In this document: positions 33,369 through 45,005 of the stretch, piece by piece | Numbering within the stretch: the stretch's first letter is position 1 | Layout of the letters: the number at the start of each line of letters is the position of its first letter | DNA from: Gnetum montanum | Lineage: Eukaryota; Streptophyta; Gnetopsida; Gnetales; Gnetaceae | Direction of reading: 5' to 3' | DNA length: 64,000 nucleotides | Assembly: GCA_015680685.1 (NCBI GenBank) | Contig: MNCI01030955.1 | Span: forward strand, 447,923 to 511,922 | Translations under genes and position numbers: made by a program | The notes under the pieces: model-generated | The model's database searches: none | What the model was told of the DNA's origin: nothing | What the model saw: only the letters and a program-made list of their open reading frames with translations

Positions 33369-33594
33369 TGATCAGATAGATTAACGACAATAGGCGACTG
33401 GATCTAAAGGCGACGAACAAAGAAGATCACAATTAGGCTTTTTACGCTGTAGGATTACAAAGGAATCATTACAGTGATCAATCTACACCACACTATTTTT
33501 CGTAAACTTCCCTAGAGGTATTACATTTACGTTTTTAGAGACGCGGGTACAAATTGCTTACAGGGCTACCAGTAAAAAATACGAATTGGAGGTT

Positions 33595-33615
33595 CAGGCC
33601 CTCCTTCTAGTGCCA
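33595..33615 (-). other. Primer-binding site of Tat1
   Basis: On the element strand TGGCACTAGAAGGAGGGCC starts six bases (GTTTTC) after the LTR end TTACA. Tat3 has the same layout (TATA, GATTTT, TGGCACTAGGAGGACC). I cannot name the tRNA with confidence. Confidence 0.75.
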
Positions 33616-33621
33616 GAAAAC

Positions 33622-35181
33622 TGTAACGACGGAAAATGCCGGTAGCTGGAAAATACCAAACAAAAATCCGTGTACACAATCTTAACCACAGATCCGTGTG
33701 AGGGCCATGCTGGGGAAAACGAATCCGCAGTGCCTTGAACGGTCTTGTCGATCAGACAGGGACTTACTCAATCAGTAAATCGACGAATGTTGTAGATATT
33801 CCGTGGAACAATCTGATTTGATGAATCGCCAAAGGAGAAGAAAACAATGTAGATAACAACAACATCAACACGACAAGAAGGATCGAATTTAAGGAAAATG
33901 TGCAATTCCAAGATCTGTACTTTGACCCAAAAACTGGGTATATTATATAAAAATTTCCAATGGAAAAGCTCCACTTATCTTGTGCGAAACATACACAAAA
34001 TAACAAGAAAATTGTTCAACAAGGAGTACAGAATGGAGTTCGATCTACCTCGTAAGTCAGAGATGGGATGCAAGGAAGGTCAAGCTCTAACGTCTATCGA
34101 TCAACTGTTTCTAATCAATAAAACTTGCAAACCGCACCAGATGATCTTTCGATCTTTGATCTACTCCTTTTGCCTTGGGTAGTCTCTGCTCAAAACTGCC
34201 AATGATCGCCAATGGAGAGAGAGCTATGTCTTCGCCAAAGGACTGATCGCTCCTACTGCAAATGCCCAAGCAAAATGTCTTCTGTTTCTGCTAGAAGACG
34301 ATGCTACCAAAAGTTGAAGATGCCGAGCTCTTTTTGTTTCTTCGTCAACTGGAGTATTTATAAGTTCGACAACATGCGGAGAAGGCATGGCCCGGATGAC
34401 ACGTGTCCTGAACCTTCAAAATACCATTGACTTGGTAAACTTTATGTTGAAATTGGCCACGTTGTGTCACGTTTTGAGAAGGGGGGCAAGGTACGCTGTC
34501 GACCACTTCTGCTAAAGCTGCTTCATGATTACGCACAATACGCTCATCAGCGTGTTGTGCGTGTGAATAATAGGTGCGTGTCTGGTGAGCTACATTACGC
34601 TCGTCCACGCTATGTTGTGTGGCAAAGCGTAGTAAAACATAGAAATAGTTGATCCAAGCTGTTTTTATGCTCATTTATGCTGCAAAGCGTAATAGAGCGT
34701 AAGATGGTCAACTTTACAATGAATTTACGCTTGCCTACGATGCGTAGCGTAATGAGCGTAAAGCGACCAATTTGCAAAAAAGAAGAGATCAATCTACTGC
34801 GCTTCTTTTGACTCTGACTTTGCTTTTCTTGAAGCTCGTTACGCTGCTCCACGTAACAGAGCATAAACTCGGTCTTGAACAAAATATTTAGCAGAATGTG
34901 TGACAAGTCTTAAACTTTAAGCTTCGTCAAAATTTCCGAAGTGAGTTACTTTCTACTATCGGGCTATGTTAAACAGAGTTACGCCGAGCGACACTACACT
35001 ACGTTGCGTAATGTAGCGTAAAAAGAGAGAGAACAAAGTAAGGTTAAAATTTGCAAGAAACTTGGATACTTGATGCTGTGTGCCTCTTTGCCTTCCTCTA
35101 TCTTCTAGATTTCTGCCTCGAACCTTCACCCGAATTGTGAATCTTCGCCTGAGGCCGATTCGCAATTTTTACGGTGTTTCA
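33622..35181 (-). repeat. 5' LTR of Tat1
   Basis: 1,560 bp, same length as the partner. On the element strand it runs TGAAACACC... to ...CCGTCGTTACA. TATAAATA at 34362-34355 (minus). Between 34490 and 35035 GCGTAA or TTACGC appears about 11 times. Differences from the 3' LTR are nearly all transitions. Confidence 0.93.
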
Positions 35182-35186
35182 CTATA

Positions 35187-35514
35187 GATTTTTGGCACTA
35201 GGAGGACCTTCACCCAAGATCTTTACCAAATCCTTCTTTGCCCCTTTTGAAATAATTTTTTTCTTTTTCCAAGTTTAAGCTCTAAAAAGAACCATTTAAA
35301 AACCAAGGAAACCAACATTACTGCTCATTTCCTTGCAACAAATACCTAGTGTATCACTTGGAAGTAATTTGGATGTTCATAGAATTTTCAAAGCAGTTGC
35401 TAGATTTTTTAGAGCCAACATGGTTGCTTACAAAACCTACTACTTTTCCTCATGGAAACCTACCTTTGTGTGTTCTAAAGGCTAGTGTGGTTTTATTCCA
35501 AAAACGCAAACCCT
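35187..35514 (+). other. Start of the internal region of Tat3, with primer-binding site
   Basis: TGGCACTAGGAGGACC at about 35192-35207 is six bases after the rebuilt LTR end. The rest is untranslated leader with no frame. It is interrupted by the Tat2 LTR at 35515. Confidence 0.7.
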
Positions 35515-36893
35515 TGTAGCACCTAAAAAATGCGATTATTGAACAATAAAAAATTCCATGCATAGAATAGCTTTAAATCCAAATCCCAAGGGCCTTCGTA
35601 AAAAAAATAGGATCTGAGGTGCCTTGGATAGTCCATCAAATCACCCAAGGACTTTCAAAAGTGTAAATAGGGGTAACAAAGTAAAAAAAAATTAATACAT
35701 ATTTGAAAATAAATGCACAGAATAGGAAAAAACTATGTTATAACTTGCACAAAAAAAACTTTAATCTTTATTTTGATAATAATAAAGAGGGCTCAAGAAT
35801 GTATACAAGATGTGCTTGAGGAAGCAAGGGGTTCACTTTGCTAGGGGTTTAGATTCTATTGAAATTAATGGCTTTGAATGCCATAGTCAACTTCGCGATC
35901 TAGAGGTTCCACAATTTCCAATGTTATCAAACCATATTACACTCAATAGATCTGCAACATTGGTGATGTAAGGGGATGAGATGTGTGAGCTGCCTAGAAG
36001 AGTCATGCTAAAAGTCTCAAAGCCCACTATGCTTAGTGTTGGTGCAAAATGCCACACAATATTAGGGGATCAAACAATGGTTACAACGGTTGCAGGTTCC
36101 ACACTAGGGATGATTCAAAAGCTTTGTGTTTGCAGGTTCTCCAAAGCTCTTGAATGCAAAAATATGGCCAAGTATGAAAAAGAGTGAAATCTTTCTATTA
36201 TGTTGTAGCTTGGGTTTTCTAGGTTTCATGGCCATCAATTTTGTTGTAGATTTTGACATAATTGCTGATAGATTTCTGCTATGTATAGGTGTTGCAAGTG
36301 TACAAATCCAACAAGGTTACTATATATGGTAAATTTTGATACCTCCATATCATCAAAATCATTCTTTTTACCAAAAATAGTAAATGGGAATTTTGCCCAC
36401 ACTGTCTTCTTCCACCCATGCTAGGCCTTCCAATAGCAATGCTGAGGTGTAGGATCAATGCTAAAGCTAGAGTAATGCTAAAATTTTAGGCCATGATGAA
36501 GCAATGCTAGGGAAAAGGTGAAACGCTAGGGAGTGAAGGAGTTATACCCCCCAATGCTAGGCATAGGTGGGGTTATAACCCCTAATAAGTATCTCCAACA
36601 CAGTAAAATTTATACCACACAAAAAACCCATTAAAATGTTGATTTTGGTAGTCCAAAAGGGACTTTCAACCATTCCAAGCTCAAATATAGGCATAATATG
36701 ACCTTTTTCACTTAAGGGTTGAGGCTTTGATTAATTATGAGGCATTTTTCAGCCAAAAAAGCTAAAGTATGTGAAATTACATTTCTTGGATTGTAATCTT
36801 TAAATTTTACAATGAAGTTTTAGCCTTGAGTTTCATGGGGTGAGGGTTACAATGTCAAAAAAAGTTACAACATGCATTTTTAGTGGTGTTTCA
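35515..36893 (-). repeat. 3' LTR of Tat2
   Basis: 1,379 bp. On the element strand it starts TGAAACACCACTAAAAATGC and ends AGGTGCTACA. It is homologous to the Tat3 LTR (16768-18133), in inverted orientation. It is followed internally by sequence resembling the Tat1 polypurine region and its GACAAAGAATACGAAACACC block (here ATAAAGAATACAAAACATC at about 36940). Confidence 0.8.
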
Positions 36894-37907
36894 TTGGCTT
36901 CTCTTTGATGATTTCAGGACCATTAACCCAAGAGGCATCAATAAAGAATACAAAACATCATTGCAAGTCCATCACCAATGTTCCCTCTCCATGCTTGACT
37001 CATTCATGTCAATCCATGTCCAAAGAGTGCTTGTGATGATGGGATAAAGCTATGATGAGGTAATGGTAATGAGGTTATAGGAAAATAGTTATGAAGGTTA
37101 ACAATGCATTTCATAGTTGACATCATGGCTACAATATGGTAGTGACATGTCAGTTTATTAATAGGTCTTGGTAATTCATGCTTTGAAATGTTGGTCACTT
37201 GGCAAATGCATTTGAGGATCCAACATCTTGATCCAAAGTTTCTTTGATCATTAGGCTTCTTCCTTTGCATAGTTAGAGTCATTGGTTTGTCCTTTGATCT
37301 TCATTGGCCTTTTTAGCTTCTTGGAAGTTTTCTCCCTATTGTATTTTTTTGGGTAAAACCTTCATTAGGTTTCATTATCAAGGCCAAGTTTGATATTTCC
37401 CCATCAAATGAAACGTGTTACATTTAATGGACTTGGGAGTGGAACATTATGAAAGGATCTCATATAACCACAATGCATGAATTTCAAATATTGTTCAACA
37501 TTGTTGTTTAGGGTAAGGAATGTTATTATCAGGCTATGAGGTTAGGTTCAAGGAGATGATAAGTGGAATGAGGTGAGCAAGCACTCTTGGTATGGTAGGA
37601 CAAACTCACCAAATCTTGTGCATCAAGGCCACATGATGACTTGTTGTTATAGTAAGTTGCACCTTAGTGATGACTTTAAGCTTCATCCTACAAGCACAAC
37701 TCCAAGAGAAAAAGAAATAAAACAAAGAAGTCATGTTGTCACAATACAATGTATAAGGCCATATAAAATGATTAGAAAACTAGGTTACCATAGTTCACAC
37801 ATGCTACAAAGTTTAATAGTTCCTCCTGTTATGCAAAAGAGTGATGAAAGGTCATGCAAGGTCACTTGTTATTGGTTGTTGAGGTTGTCAACCAACTACA
37901 TGTAGTA
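36894..37907 (-). other. 3' untranslated region of Tat2
   Basis: Located where Tat1 has its hairpin array and 147-codon frame. Neither is visible here. Short frames at 37282-37004 and 37573-37905 look random. Confidence 0.5.
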
Positions 37908-38960
37908 AGGATTTAGATAGGAATGATTGACCAAACTGGCCAACTCATTCCCATAAATGTTTGCTATCCTAAAGGCTCTATTGCTATAGGCCTTAGTGAC
38001 CAAGAAAGGCCCTTCCTAGCTGGCTAAGAATTTATCCGCATACTCACAGACGACCTTGAGCACCAAGTCATCTTCCTTGATCTTGTGCTTGGTAAGGTTA
38101 TGGTGATGCTACCATTTCTACCTCTCTTGAAATTACTCAACATGAGAAAGCATTCACACACATTGCTCCTACACCAAGTCTAGGTTCACAATGTGCAGCT
38201 CCTATTCTGTTCATCATTGATGAAGTCTAATAAGACTACTTGGAGTGATGAGACTTGCAATTCAAGAGGTAAAATAGCTTCAGAACCATAAACCAGGATA
38301 TATGGGGTTATGCTAGTTGTGATTGAAAAAGTGTTTCTATAGGCCCAAAGTGCATGGACCAGCCACTCATGGCACTAGCATTTGCTATTGTTCAAAATCT
38401 TTTTGAGCAAGTTGATGATGACCTTACTACTTACTTTAGCTTGTCCATTGGCTTGAGGGTTATATGGCAATGAGAAGGAGTGCTTAATGCCAAGGTCATG
38501 GCAAAATTTTTTCATTTATTAGCTACTAAAATGTGGTTCATTATCTATGACTATGGTCATAGGTATGCCAAATAGGCTACTATGTTATCAAATATGAATC
38601 TATAGTCTTTTTCAACTGTCTTCTCCATTAGGGACATAGCTTCAACCCACTTCATGAAGTATTCAATTGTAGTAATGATAAAGTTATGCCTTGTAGAAGA
38701 TTTAGGCATTATGGATCCAATGATATTCAACCACCACCATTGAAACAACCAAGCAATCTAAGTCATATGCAACTTAGTTGGTGATATGTGTATAACACAT
38801 GCAAGCCACACCCTATCAGAATAGTAACATCCTAAACAAGAGTAGTCATTTAAGGTGATTTTTCATCTACCCATTTTTTCCCAATGGTCATGAAGCTCAC
38901 ACAATTTAATTGAACATGACTTGGTTTTTTTCTCTAGGTAGGCTTTAGAAATGAGCAATT
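37908..38960 (-). pseudogene. Integrase of Tat2
   Basis: The minus-strand core reads WWLNIIGSIMPKSSTRHNFI (first Asp position also Asn), then EYFMKWVEA, around 38748-38620. HISPTKLHMT precedes it, close to the Tat1 VSPTELHMT. A degenerate zinc-binding region extends to about 38960. The C-terminal part lies at 37908-38500. Many stops and frame changes. Confidence 0.72.
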
Positions 38961-39385
38961 GATAGATCAAAAAGAATTCTTACCATTCCTTTCTAGATGC
39001 ATGATTAGAAATAGGGCAAGGACTTGTAATACTAAATGAATAATAGTCATTCTGCTATAGTCACAGCAAGTACTATACTTATCCAACACTCGAGAAAGTA
39101 GGTTTACAAGAACTTAATTCACCTTCTATAACATCAAATGCTCTAGATAATCTATTATCTATAGAGCTTAAGTAAGAAGTATTTAGTAGGTAAGCATTGG
39201 TCCAATGATCTAAATCTAACTAGTAGTGTGAATCTTATCATTAACCACATAGGAGAATACATCTAGCTTTACAAAGTAGAAATGATAGGATACATGGTAG
39301 CTAAGGTGAGCATTTAAGAGAGAATAGTTAAGCAAGAAAGCATAAATATACTCTTTGAGGTATCTACAAATGTTTGTGAGATACG
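38961..39385 (+). other. Decayed sequence at the junction of Tat2 and a chromodomain Ty3/gypsy element
   Basis: AT-rich, no clear motif. By position it could hold RT or early RNase H of the plus-strand element that follows, too decayed to recognise. Confidence 0.35.
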
Positions 39386-40779
39386 TATTAGATTAGGTTT
39401 ATTCTAGGAAGAAAGAGTAATATCTTACAAATCCTAGAAACTACAAAGAGCTATGTTTAACTACACTAATAATGTCTTGGAGCTATTAGTAATTTTTCAT
39501 GCATTAAAATTTTGGCATCATTATTTTATGATAAGAAATTTATTTTAAAAAGAGCTCATAAGAGTTTGGAGTACCTACAAAAATAGCCTACTCCTAATCT
39601 AAGAGAAATAAGGTGTATGTAACTACTAACATATTATGATTTCAAATTAAAATATATAGTTGGTAAAAAAAATGTCATTGCTAATGCTTTAAGTAGAATG
39701 TGGACCATGATGATAGGAGTTGTTACTACAATAATGAAGAATGATATTTAGAAAGACATTTCACAAGATAGATAGTCATGTTGGATGAACTATTAAAGAT
39801 GGTTGATTTTTAATCAATATAGAGCATTGTTACTATATTAATAGTAGTATAAATCTTTACCAAGGAAATCTTCTAGATACATGTAACCCTAAAATCATAA
39901 CCTCTAATAGAAATCCAAAATATAATTGACATTTATACCATAAGTTCTTTCATGAGCTTAGCACCCAACTCAAATTTAGTACTACTTATCATCCTAAAAC
40001 ATATGGACAAACTAAAAGGATAATTTTTATACTAGAATATATATTGAGAAGTTATGTTGAAAATAGACCAAGAACCTTGGAAATTTATTTGCATTTTGCA
40101 AAGTTTTCTTATAATAGTGGTTTTCATAGTTTTACTAAAATGAGTCCTTTTGAAGTGGTTTATGATATGAATTGTAGGTCTCCTATATTTTGGTTTGATT
40201 TAGTGGCAAGAAAAATCTATAAAAAAGATGAGCTAAACATGATGGAATAGATGGTAATCAATATTTAAAGGAGCATATAAACAACTCAAGATAAGTATAA
40301 AGGATATGTAGCTAAAAAACAAATGAAGAAGGAGTTTCAAATTGGAGAACAATTTCTATTGAGAATTAAACCTACTGAAGTTAACTCAAGCTAGTAATGT
40401 ACTCAAACATTTTACCTCATTTTTTGGGTTCAATTTCCATTATTGAATGAATAGGAAAAGTAGCGAATAATTTGTTTCAACATGTTGATATGAAAATTCA
40501 TCTTATTTTTCATATTAGTTCTTCCATGATAATAATACCCCTTACATTCTAGACTATAATAATTTGCATCTCATATCCAATGCTACCTTTGATGTAAAAT
40601 CCTTCAAGATCAAAGATGAGCATGTTAGTAGATTAAGAAGAAAATTCATTATTCAAGTGCTTGTTAAATGGTCTCATTGCTAAAAGAAAACATGAGAGTG
40701 AAAAGAATATATGTTACAAATTTATCCTCAATTAGTTAATAATTATGAAGAAGCTAAATGAATAATTAGAGTAAGGAGA
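39386..40779 (+). pseudogene. Chromodomain Ty3/gypsy element E1: RNase H, integrase end and chromodomain
   Basis: RNase H at about 39405-39705: RVISYKS, LELLVIFHALKFWHHYFM, RAHKSLEYLQ, YDFKLKYIVGKKNVIANALS. A deletion joins this to the integrase end: TTYHPKTYGQT (about 39985-40015), LHFAKFSYNSGFHSFTKMSP (about 40090-40150). About 40560-40760 holds a decayed chromodomain: FKIKDEHVSRLRRKFIIQVL, then VKWSHC and a final LQIYPQLV. Chromodomain-bearing integrases define plant chromoviruses; the domain targets chromatin marks. The polypurine stretch AGAGTAAGGAGA precedes the LTR. Confidence 0.8.
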
Positions 40780-41229
40780 TGTTAAGGATTTGATATGTTC
40801 TATCAATCGCAACATGCAATGTAAAGCCTATATGGAGAAATACCATGAAATTATATTTACATCATCATAGTGATGTTTAATGTTTATGATTAATAAATAG
40901 TTTATATTAATTATTTGTTAATTAATTCTTAACTAATCATTATGTCTTTCTTCAAAAGTCATGATGGATTCTCAATATCGATATATAATCTTGAACATTC
41001 ATAAGTAAGTGTCATAGATAGTACATGAGATAGACTAGAGATGTTTGACTCATGTCCAAGATCATATTCTATAAATTTTTAAGTATATTCAACATATTAA
41101 AGTTATTACTGTGAAGTCTATTCCATTACAATGAAGAAAAACTCCAATTTTGTTATATTAACTCATATTAACATAAATGTTTTCTCATTTCCTAGGACCT
41201 TATGGTCACTTCAATGAAAAAAGTTAACA
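40780..41229 (+). repeat. 450-bp LTR of chromodomain element E1
   Basis: Starts TGTTAAGGATTTG straight after a polypurine tract and ends AAGTTAACA, so TGTTAA/TTAACA are inverted ends. A primer site follows directly, which a normal 3' LTR would not have. Confidence 0.7.
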
Positions 41230-41240
41230 TGGTATCAAAG
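41230..41240 (+). other. Primer-binding site (initiator-Met type) right after the E1 LTR
   Basis: TGGTATCAAAG matches TGGTATCAGAG with one transition. Its place after the LTR suggests that this LTR served two internal regions, left and right. Confidence 0.6.
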
Positions 41241-42384
41241 TAAGTTTATGTTGATTCTAGTTATCAACATCATGAGTCATGTATAATGTTACAATTGGTA
41301 AGAGTAATAAATATAATAAAAAGAATAAATATTAAAATTGTAGCATTTCATTTTATTATCTTAAATCCGTCAGTAAAAAATGTAAAGCCTCTATCAATTT
41401 ATGGACTTAGCAAATTTGGTTGCTATGTAATTTAAATTTCATTAATTTTGTTCATATTGCCCAAGGTAAGTTTGTTAAGCCCTTTTGCATCTAAAATTTC
41501 AAAATTTTCATTTGAAATAATGCCCAAATCAAGGTTTTAAGTATAGTGAACAACTTTTTAAACAATTTTAGTCTAATTTTGATCTTTGGGATCTTGAATT
41601 CATTTACTTTAAATGTTTATGATTTGTATCAAAACTCTAATCTTACATTACCTTTTTTTTTGATATTTTAACAACTTTAGAAGCCCCATATTCTTTATTT
41701 TTCATAGAAAGTATTTGTAGAAATGATTTGTAATATCAAAAGAAGAGGATAGTCATGAAGTACATCAAAAAAGTATAATAATAAGACATCCATTTTAGAG
41801 TCACTATTAATACTACCATCATGAACACCATAGATCAACCTTCATGGTGGGTCCTTTCATGATGAAGGTTCATCTTTCACCTTAAGAAAAACATCAAGAA
41901 AAAGTAAGATCCACTAATCCATGTAAGCTCATTATGAAGGAATGACAAATCAATCATAGAACTTTGACCTATTCTTGATTAAGAAGAAATATGTTAGGTA
42001 TCTATCTCTAAGAATTAGTCTTAATTATCACTATCTTGATTTAAATTTGTTCATAATACTAGTGGAAAAAGGATTTTCCATAGACTTAAAGAGATATGGT
42101 TTGACTCAATTTATGAAGTTCATGGTGCTAATGGAACAATCTTGATTAGAAAACTTTATTCATACTTATAATGATGGTTGGATCATTTTTTTAGTCTAGG
42201 AAGACTTGGTAGCTTGATAGGATTTAAAAAATATTCTTGAGATACTACTTTCAAATGGTGAATAATGATCTTACAGTCAAAGTCACTTTTCTAACACATT
42301 ATTTGATTGAGTTCTTTGATACGAGAGAAGATTGAAATAAGCCTTACATAATACCCATCATTAAAGGACTTATGTATACCTAAG
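41241..42384 (+). other. Decayed internal sequence, no domain recognised
   Basis: AT-rich with many stops in all frames. Expected to contain leader and gag of the element starting at 41230, but no Gag motif is legible. Confidence 0.4.
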
Positions 42385-42876
42385 ATCATTACTTAGAATA
42401 TGTGAATTACAAAAGGAGACCTTTAGTATTTACTAAGGAAGATTATATGTTTTTGCATGTTTCCCCTCCTAAAGGAGTCATGAAATTTGATAAAAAGGAA
42501 AATTTATCATCCAAATTTATTGGGTTATTTAAGATATTACAAAGAATTAGTCCAATGGAAAATCAATTAGCTTTTTCTCCATAGATATAGAATTTTTATG
42601 ATGTATTTCATATATCAATATTTAGGAAGTATGTATCATAATACACTCATATTATTAGCTAGAAAAATTTACAATTACATCCAGATATTTCATATGTGAA
42701 AAAACTATGAGAATTCTAGATCAAATGAAAAGAAGGCTTAGAAGTAAGACTATTAAGATGGTAAAGGTTCTATGGGAGAGACATGAAGTTTGGAAGGTAT
42801 ATTAAAAAGTTGAATTTAAGATGTATTCAACTCATCCTCAAATCTTCCCATGGAAAATCCTTGAAATGGAGGAGGA
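42385..42876 (+). pseudogene. Chromodomain Ty3/gypsy element E2 (Tekay/Del-like): integrase end and chromodomain
   Basis: Integrase C-terminus: KRRPLVFTKEDYMFLHVSPP, KFIGLFKILQRISP, then FYDVFHISIFRKYV (about 42400-42640). The chromodomain region follows after a frame change: ILDQMKRRL, KTIKMVKVLWERHEVW (about 42715-42790). The VSPPKGVMKF block and a linked chromodomain fit Tekay/Del elements. The polypurine run TGGAGGAGGA ends at 42876. Confidence 0.78.
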
Positions 42877-42932
42877 TGTAACATCCCTAACTATAATCCC
42901 CTTTATGCATATTTTGATATGTGTGACCCATG
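42877..42932 (+). repeat. Start of the 3' LTR of E2, interrupted by element F
   Basis: TGTAACATCCCTAACTATAA, close to the TGTAACACCCC start usual for Tekay/Del LTRs, immediately after the polypurine run. The LTR should continue after 49205; its right end is not clear. Confidence 0.65.
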
Positions 42933-44007
42933 TGTGGACCTTTTGGTATGTTAGAACATTAAGAAAAATGGAGAACAAGGTTGTTGTGTGGTTGTGTGAT
43001 TGTTGTGTTTGCAGGATAAGAACTTGGATTGAGATAAGAAAGTTTGAGAAATCTTGAGAACATGGACAAGAACAAAGAATTCAAAATGCAAAGGAATCTA
43101 AAGAAAGATGTCTTTGAGAAATAGTAGACATCTTGAAAAAACTGAAGGATGCATAAACAAAGGCATCTCCAAGAAACAATAGACATCTTTCATCAGACAA
43201 AGATGCCTTTCCCTAAACAAAGACATCTTCCCATAATGAAGACTAGTTTCAAAAAGATGTCTTTTCCCAGATAAAGACGTCTTTCTAAAATGTAGGCAAA
43301 TATAGAAAAACATCTTAGACATGAAGAAGACATGCTCCATGATCATTAGCTAACTGTTGCATGAGTTCCAAGATAGATTGAAAACATAGTGGTTATAAGA
43401 AGACATCATTCTCATTAGGAAATGTGCAAGCTCTTATGCAATCATTGTGTAATTATTTGGCAATCATTTTAATCACTATATCTCCTCATTATATTATCAT
43501 TTTTCCATTGTCAAGTTTGTTATACCTCAAAGTGAAAGGATCAACAAACTAAGTTGCATTCATCCCTTTTAATTATTATTCTATCTTGTTGACTTATAGG
43601 GTTGATGTACTTCTTGTGGGAAGGCATCTTGATTGAGCTTGTTGGGATCCTATGTGATTGAGTGTTTTTGTAGCATCACAACACTCTAGAGCTGAGCTCA
43701 ATATTGTAAAGGTTTTGAAAGCCTAGAAATCACATTTTAAGCTTTTTGGGACCTTGTGAGGTTGAGTGGTTGATGCAATGTCACAATACTTCAGAGTGGA
43801 ACTTAGATCTTGTATAGGATGTGGTACCCTTCAAACGACATTTGAGAGCAATAAGGTTTGGAGGTATGTTTGTGATCTACCCTCTAAGTGTGGACTATCC
43901 CAGTTGAGGAACCACATTAAATTTGGTGCATGTGTGCTTTGTTCAAATAATTTGAATTTGGAAAAGTTATTTATCCCCCTTCCCCTTTCTAAGTTCAACG
44001 ATCCACA
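42933..44007 (+). repeat. 5' LTR of element F
   Basis: 1,075 bp from TGTGGACCTTTTGG to AACGATCCACA. Holds about ten copies of the AAGACATCTT-type motif between 43100 and 43410. Confidence 0.88.
43100..43410. repeat. Cluster of AAGACATCTT/AAGATGTCTT motifs in LTR F
   Basis: Near-palindromic AAGA-CA-TCTT units in both orientations, for example near 43105, 43127, 43185, 43221, 43254 and 43277, plus variants with one change. The cluster lies in the first half of the LTR, suggesting U3. The 3' LTR has the same cluster near 48560-48790. Confidence 0.8.
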
Positions 44008-44009
44008 AG

Positions 44010-44022
44010 TGGTATTGGAGCC
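44010..44022 (+). other. Primer-binding site of element F
   Basis: TGGTATTGGAGCC, two bases after the LTR end. Compare the initiator-Met site TGGTATCAGAGCC (two transitions). Confidence 0.75.
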
Positions 44023-44062
44023 TGGTACTCTTCTTTGTCATCATCAACTTCAAGAGTGAACA

Positions 44063-45005
44063 ATGAAGGAAACATCTTACACAAATCCATCCATGTTTGA
44101 TGAATTCAACTTTTACTATTGGAAAGCTAGAATGCAAGGGTTCTTCAAATCCATGGAGTTTGAAGTGTGTGAGTCAATCCTTCAAGGTTATGCTCCACCT
44201 ATCGACAACTGCACTAGTATTATCAAGCACAACAACAAATGGACATAAGAGGAGAAAGATAAGTTCACATTCAATTCTAGAGTAAAAAATTGTTTATATT
44301 GTGCTTTGAATAAATCTAAATTTAATAGAGTAGCAGGATGTAAAATAGCCAAAGAAATTTGGCAAATTTTAGAAGCTACATATGAAGGTACCTCTATCAT
44401 TAAGCAATCAAAATTGTTATTCTTACAAAGTGAATATGATAAGCCTAAAATGAGAGAAGGTGAAAAGATAAAATATTACTTCTCTAGAGCTAATGATATT
44501 GTTGTAGCCATTAGAAGTACTAGTAAAGACTTTCCTAATAGCAATGTGATCATTAAAATGATTAGAACTCTTCAACTAGAGTTTAGACCTAAGGTCACGG
44601 CAATGGAAGAAATCAAAGATTTCTCAACTCTAAAATTTGAAGAACTTCAAAGTGCTCTTATTGATTGTGAAATGAATCTCATAAGATAAGGAGCTATTCA
44701 AGAAAGATCCATTATCCTAAATACTTCCTCCAAGAAGAAGGAGATAGATGAGCATGATGACAGTGGTGAAGATAAGATTGTCTTTCTTACTAAGAAGCTA
44801 CAATGACTGATAACAAGAAGGAGTAAAGGAACACATCAAAAAAGATTCAATCCATTTAAAGGTAAAGAAAGAGTTAAGAATTATTTGAATTCTATTTTAG
44901 ATTTATCTTTTGTTGAATGTTGGGTTTATGGAGGAAGAGGCCATGTGGCCTATGAATGTCCTAGAAATTCAAGTTGTAGTCCAAAACCAAGTCCACTAAA
45001 AAAGT
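44063..45005 (+). pseudogene. gag: Copia-type gag of element F
   Basis: ATG at 44063, 40 bases after the primer site. The UBN2-type core shows FDEFNFYYWKARMQGFFKSM (residues about 11-30), then KNCLYCALNKSKFNRV, KEIWQILEATYEGT, LLFLQSEYD and MREGEKIKYYFSRANDIV. One stop at 44246, then the same frame runs on to 44687; a second frame piece follows to 45005. The zinc knuckle at about 44915-44960 reads CWVYGGRGHVAYECP, with the second Cys changed to Tyr. The order FYYWK...zinc knuckle is diagnostic of Ty1/Copia Gag. Confidence 0.85.

Larger units (their letters stand above)
18134..35181 (-). mobile_element. Tat1: full-length 17-kb Tat/Ogre-like Ty3/gypsy retrotransposon carrying an antisense gene
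   Basis: Two 1,560-bp LTRs (18134-19693, 33622-35181) are flanked by the perfect duplication CTATA (18129-18133, 35182-35186). Minus-strand order: LTR, primer site, gag, protease, a 4.8-kb interval holding a plus-strand gene, RT, RNase H, archaeal-type RNase H, integrase, hairpin array, polypurine tract, LTR. The second RNase H between RNase H and integrase is the hallmark of the Tat lineage, and the length fits Ogre-like members. The pol frame is one continuous phase (24826 to about 21400), broken only by nonsense codons. The LTRs differ by roughly 6% in the first 390 bases, nearly all transitions. Confidence 0.93.
35515..38960 (-). mobile_element. Tat2: truncated Tat-like element
   Basis: One LTR (35515-36893) and adjoining 3' internal sequence up to the integrase zinc region near 38960, where a plus-strand Ty3/gypsy remnant begins. 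The 5' LTR, gag, protease and RT are not in the window. The sequence left of the LTR (ACCCT) may be a target duplication, but its partner cannot be found. Confidence 0.75.
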
